Position numbers and translations under genes: made by a program. DNA of 7,663 bases. It comes from CAYQTL01 sp964420405 (GTDB taxonomy: Bacteria; Acidobacteriota; Thermoanaerobaculia; Thermoanaerobaculales; Sulfomarinibacteraceae). Positions 6,821 to 7,663 of this stretch are shown piece by piece. How positions within the stretch are numbered: the first letter of the stretch is position 1; each line of letters opens with the position of its first letter. The DNA lies in assembly GCA_964420405.1 (NCBI GenBank), contig CAYQTL010000123.1, positions 1 through 7,663 of the forward strand. Reading direction: 5' to 3'. The notes under the pieces are model-generated. The model had not been told where the DNA came from. It saw only the letters and a list, made by a program, of their open reading frames with translations, and did not search any database.

Positions 6821-7096
6821 CTACCGATACACCTCGTCGTGGCTTCCGACGTCGAGCAAAGTCAGCTCCTGCGTGTCGGCGTCCAGAAGGAGAATGACCC
6901 GGATCTGATACGTCACCCTCACCGCCCACAGCCCGTCGAGCTGACCATGCAGGGGATGCAGCTTCAGCCGCGGGTGCCGGGGATCGCTCTCGAGCAGCTC
7001 GAGGGCCTCGGCGAGCGGTGCCACCAGCTGCGGGCTCTTCTTCACCAGCTTGCGGGCCGTACGGACGAAGGTCTCGGTGCGGCGCAACCGCCACAT
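6821..7096 (-). CDS. RelE/ParE-superfamily toxin (YafQ/RelE-type mRNA interferase)
   Basis: The product is 91 residues, the usual size for the family. The order of motifs fits RelE/YafQ-type toxins: F10 and K17-L-V-K-K in the first helix, a second helix to about residue 36, then DPRHPRLKLHPLHGQLDGLWAVRV (38-61), a Y63-Q-I-R66-V strand and the C-terminal LLDVGSHDEVYR. The HDEVY end, with H86 and Y90, is where YafQ-like enzymes carry catalytic residues. The activity expected from the family is ribosome-dependent mRNA cleavage. Its ATG directly follows the antitoxin TGA (TGAATG), and GAGGTGA 8 bases upstream lies inside the antitoxin gene, so the two are co-translated in antitoxin-first order. 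It looks intact. RelE-type rather than ParE-type (gyrase) action is inferred from the C-terminus. Confidence 0.9.
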   Translation of the reverse strand: MWRLRRTETFVRTARKLVKKSPQLVAPLAEALELLESDPRHPRLKLHPLHGQLDGLWAVRVTYQIRVILLLDADTQELTLLDVGSHDEVYR

Positions 7097-7357
7097 TCAG
7101 CCGGTCACCTCGTCCATGATCTCCGACGCCCGGGCCGCCTTCGCCCGGCCTTCCCGGAGATCCGCCAGGGACGCTGCCAGCCGCGCGGACGCAGCCTCCG
7201 AGACCAGCTCCCGGTAGTCGTCCTCCGACAGCACCACGCACGCAACCCGGTTACGCTTCACCACGTGGACAGGCCCCGCCGAGAGCCGCTCCTCGAGGGC
7301 GATCAACCCTCTCCGCTTGACATCCTGCGCCGCGACGATATTTGTTTCGGTACTCAT
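7097..7357 (-). CDS. Phd/YefM-family antitoxin
   Basis: The product is 86 residues from the ATG at 7355-7357. This start is preferred over one 60 bp upstream because AAGGA lies 7 bases before it and family similarity begins there; the longer version would also run over the promoter. Residues 9-52 are the Phd/YefM core: AAQDVKRRGLIALEERL, then GPVHVVKRNRVACVVL and SEDDYREL. This core dimerises and binds the operator. Residues 53-86 form a charged helix (ASARLAASLADLREG ... EIMDEV) that should wrap and block the toxin. The gene is followed without a gap by the RelE-type toxin. Autorepression by the antitoxin and toxin-antitoxin complex is standard for the family, and a palindrome over the start region fits this. 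Confidence 0.9.
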   Translation of the reverse strand: MSTETNIVAAQDVKRRGLIALEERLSAGPVHVVKRNRVACVVLSEDDYRELVSEAASARLAASLADLREGRAKAARASEIMDEVTG

Positions 7358-7367
7358 TTCAGTATCC
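7349..7367 (-). promoter_or_regulatory. Imperfect palindrome over antitoxin ribosome binding site and start
   Basis: GGTACT (7349-7354) and AGTATCC (7361-7367) form an inverted repeat with one bulged base around CATTTC, which contains the antitoxin start codon. A further GTAC-centred palindrome, GGTACC, lies at 7373-7378, next to the -10 box. These could be operator half-sites or an mRNA hairpin over the ribosome binding site. The role is inferred. Confidence 0.4.
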
Positions 7368-7378
7368 TTCCCGGTACC

Positions 7379-7407
7379 AATGTAGCGGATGTCGCGGTCC
7401 CCGACAA
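7379..7407 (-). promoter_or_regulatory. Promoter of the toxin-antitoxin operon
   Basis: On the minus strand TTGTCG (7402-7407, 4/6 to the -35 consensus) and TACATT (7379-7384, 4/6 to the -10) have an exact 17-bp spacer. Transcription would start near 7372, leaving a leader of about 15 bases with the Shine-Dalgarno in it. This supports the 7357 antitoxin start. Confidence 0.5.
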
Positions 7408-7554
7408 CCGTCGCCACCGCGAGCCCCCCGAGTTGCGTCCCCGGATGACACGACCCGCACCGAGATTCGGAGGGGGCACAGGCGACCCGAAGACGCGAGC
7501 CGACACCAGACCGTCGGCGACCGATCGCACTGTCGCCCGGCCGGGAGGACGACC

Positions 7555-7663
7555 ATGGGAACCACTGGAATCGGCGCCGAGTTCAACGACGCCAGCGGCA
7601 ACAAGACTACCGGCAAGGCGCTCCTGCAGGCCCTGGTCGATGCGTGGCGCGTCGACGGCGAGC
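7555..7663 (+). CDS. Unrecognised protein, 5' end only
   Basis: An ATG at 7555-7557 is preceded by GGGAGG with a 6-base gap, a strong ribosome binding site in this window. It opens a frame of 36 codons to the window edge. The visible residues (MGTTGIGAEFNDASG, then a KALLQALVDAWRVDG helix) show no signal peptide or motif I recognise. The gene diverges from the toxin-antitoxin operon, with 137 bp of otherwise featureless DNA (7418-7554) between the antitoxin promoter region and this start. Most of the gene lies outside the window, so no function can be given. Confidence 0.6.
   Translation, partial: MGTTGIGAEFNDASGNKTTGKALLQALVDAWRVDGE

Noticed and set aside
7358..7417. 20-residue N-terminal extension of the antitoxin
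   Set aside because: It would overlap the promoter at 7379-7407, and it lies outside the Phd/YefM core. The ATG at 7357 has a good Shine-Dalgarno.

Overview
The window is GC-rich bacterial DNA with tightly spaced genes. It carries a eukaryotic-type Ser/Thr kinase fused to a long TPR tail, a WYL-family regulator, a LytTR remnant and a RelE/Phd toxin-antitoxin pair. This mix is typical of large, signalling-rich genomes such as Myxococcota, Acidobacteriota or Planctomycetota. The sequence alone does not settle the phylum.

Layout from left to right. (1) 1-442, minus: 5' part of a lipoprotein gene of unknown function, with a -10-like box upstream. (2) 607-946, minus: a broken LytTR DNA-binding domain. 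It is disrupted by a 61-bp insertion built from an exact 29-bp direct repeat plus 32 bp, and it lacks an N-terminal half. (3) 941-4102, plus: a 1053-residue membrane Ser/Thr kinase whose C-terminal half is a very regular 42-residue TPR array. (4) 4281-5341, minus: a two-gene membrane operon joined by a GTGA overlap. It encodes a four-helix DUF5671-type protein and a small anchored pseudopilin-like protein with two cysteines, and it has a plausible promoter at 5399-5427. (5) 5342-5759: a divergent intergenic region of 418 bp. (6) 5760-6737, plus: a WYL transcription factor. (7) 6734-6805: nested inverted repeats between convergent genes. (8) 6821-7357, minus: a Phd/YefM antitoxin followed directly by a RelE/YafQ-type toxin, with a recognisable promoter and a palindrome over the translation start. 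(9) 7555-7663, plus: 5' end of an unrecognised gene.

Only two groups clearly work together: the toxin-antitoxin pair, and the DUF5671/pseudopilin-like pair. The WYL regulator diverges from the latter and could regulate it, but that is inference from position. No complete novel defence or mobile system is evident. The least understood intact unit is the DUF5671/pseudopilin-like operon. The clearest sequence oddity is the repeat-disrupted LytTR remnant.
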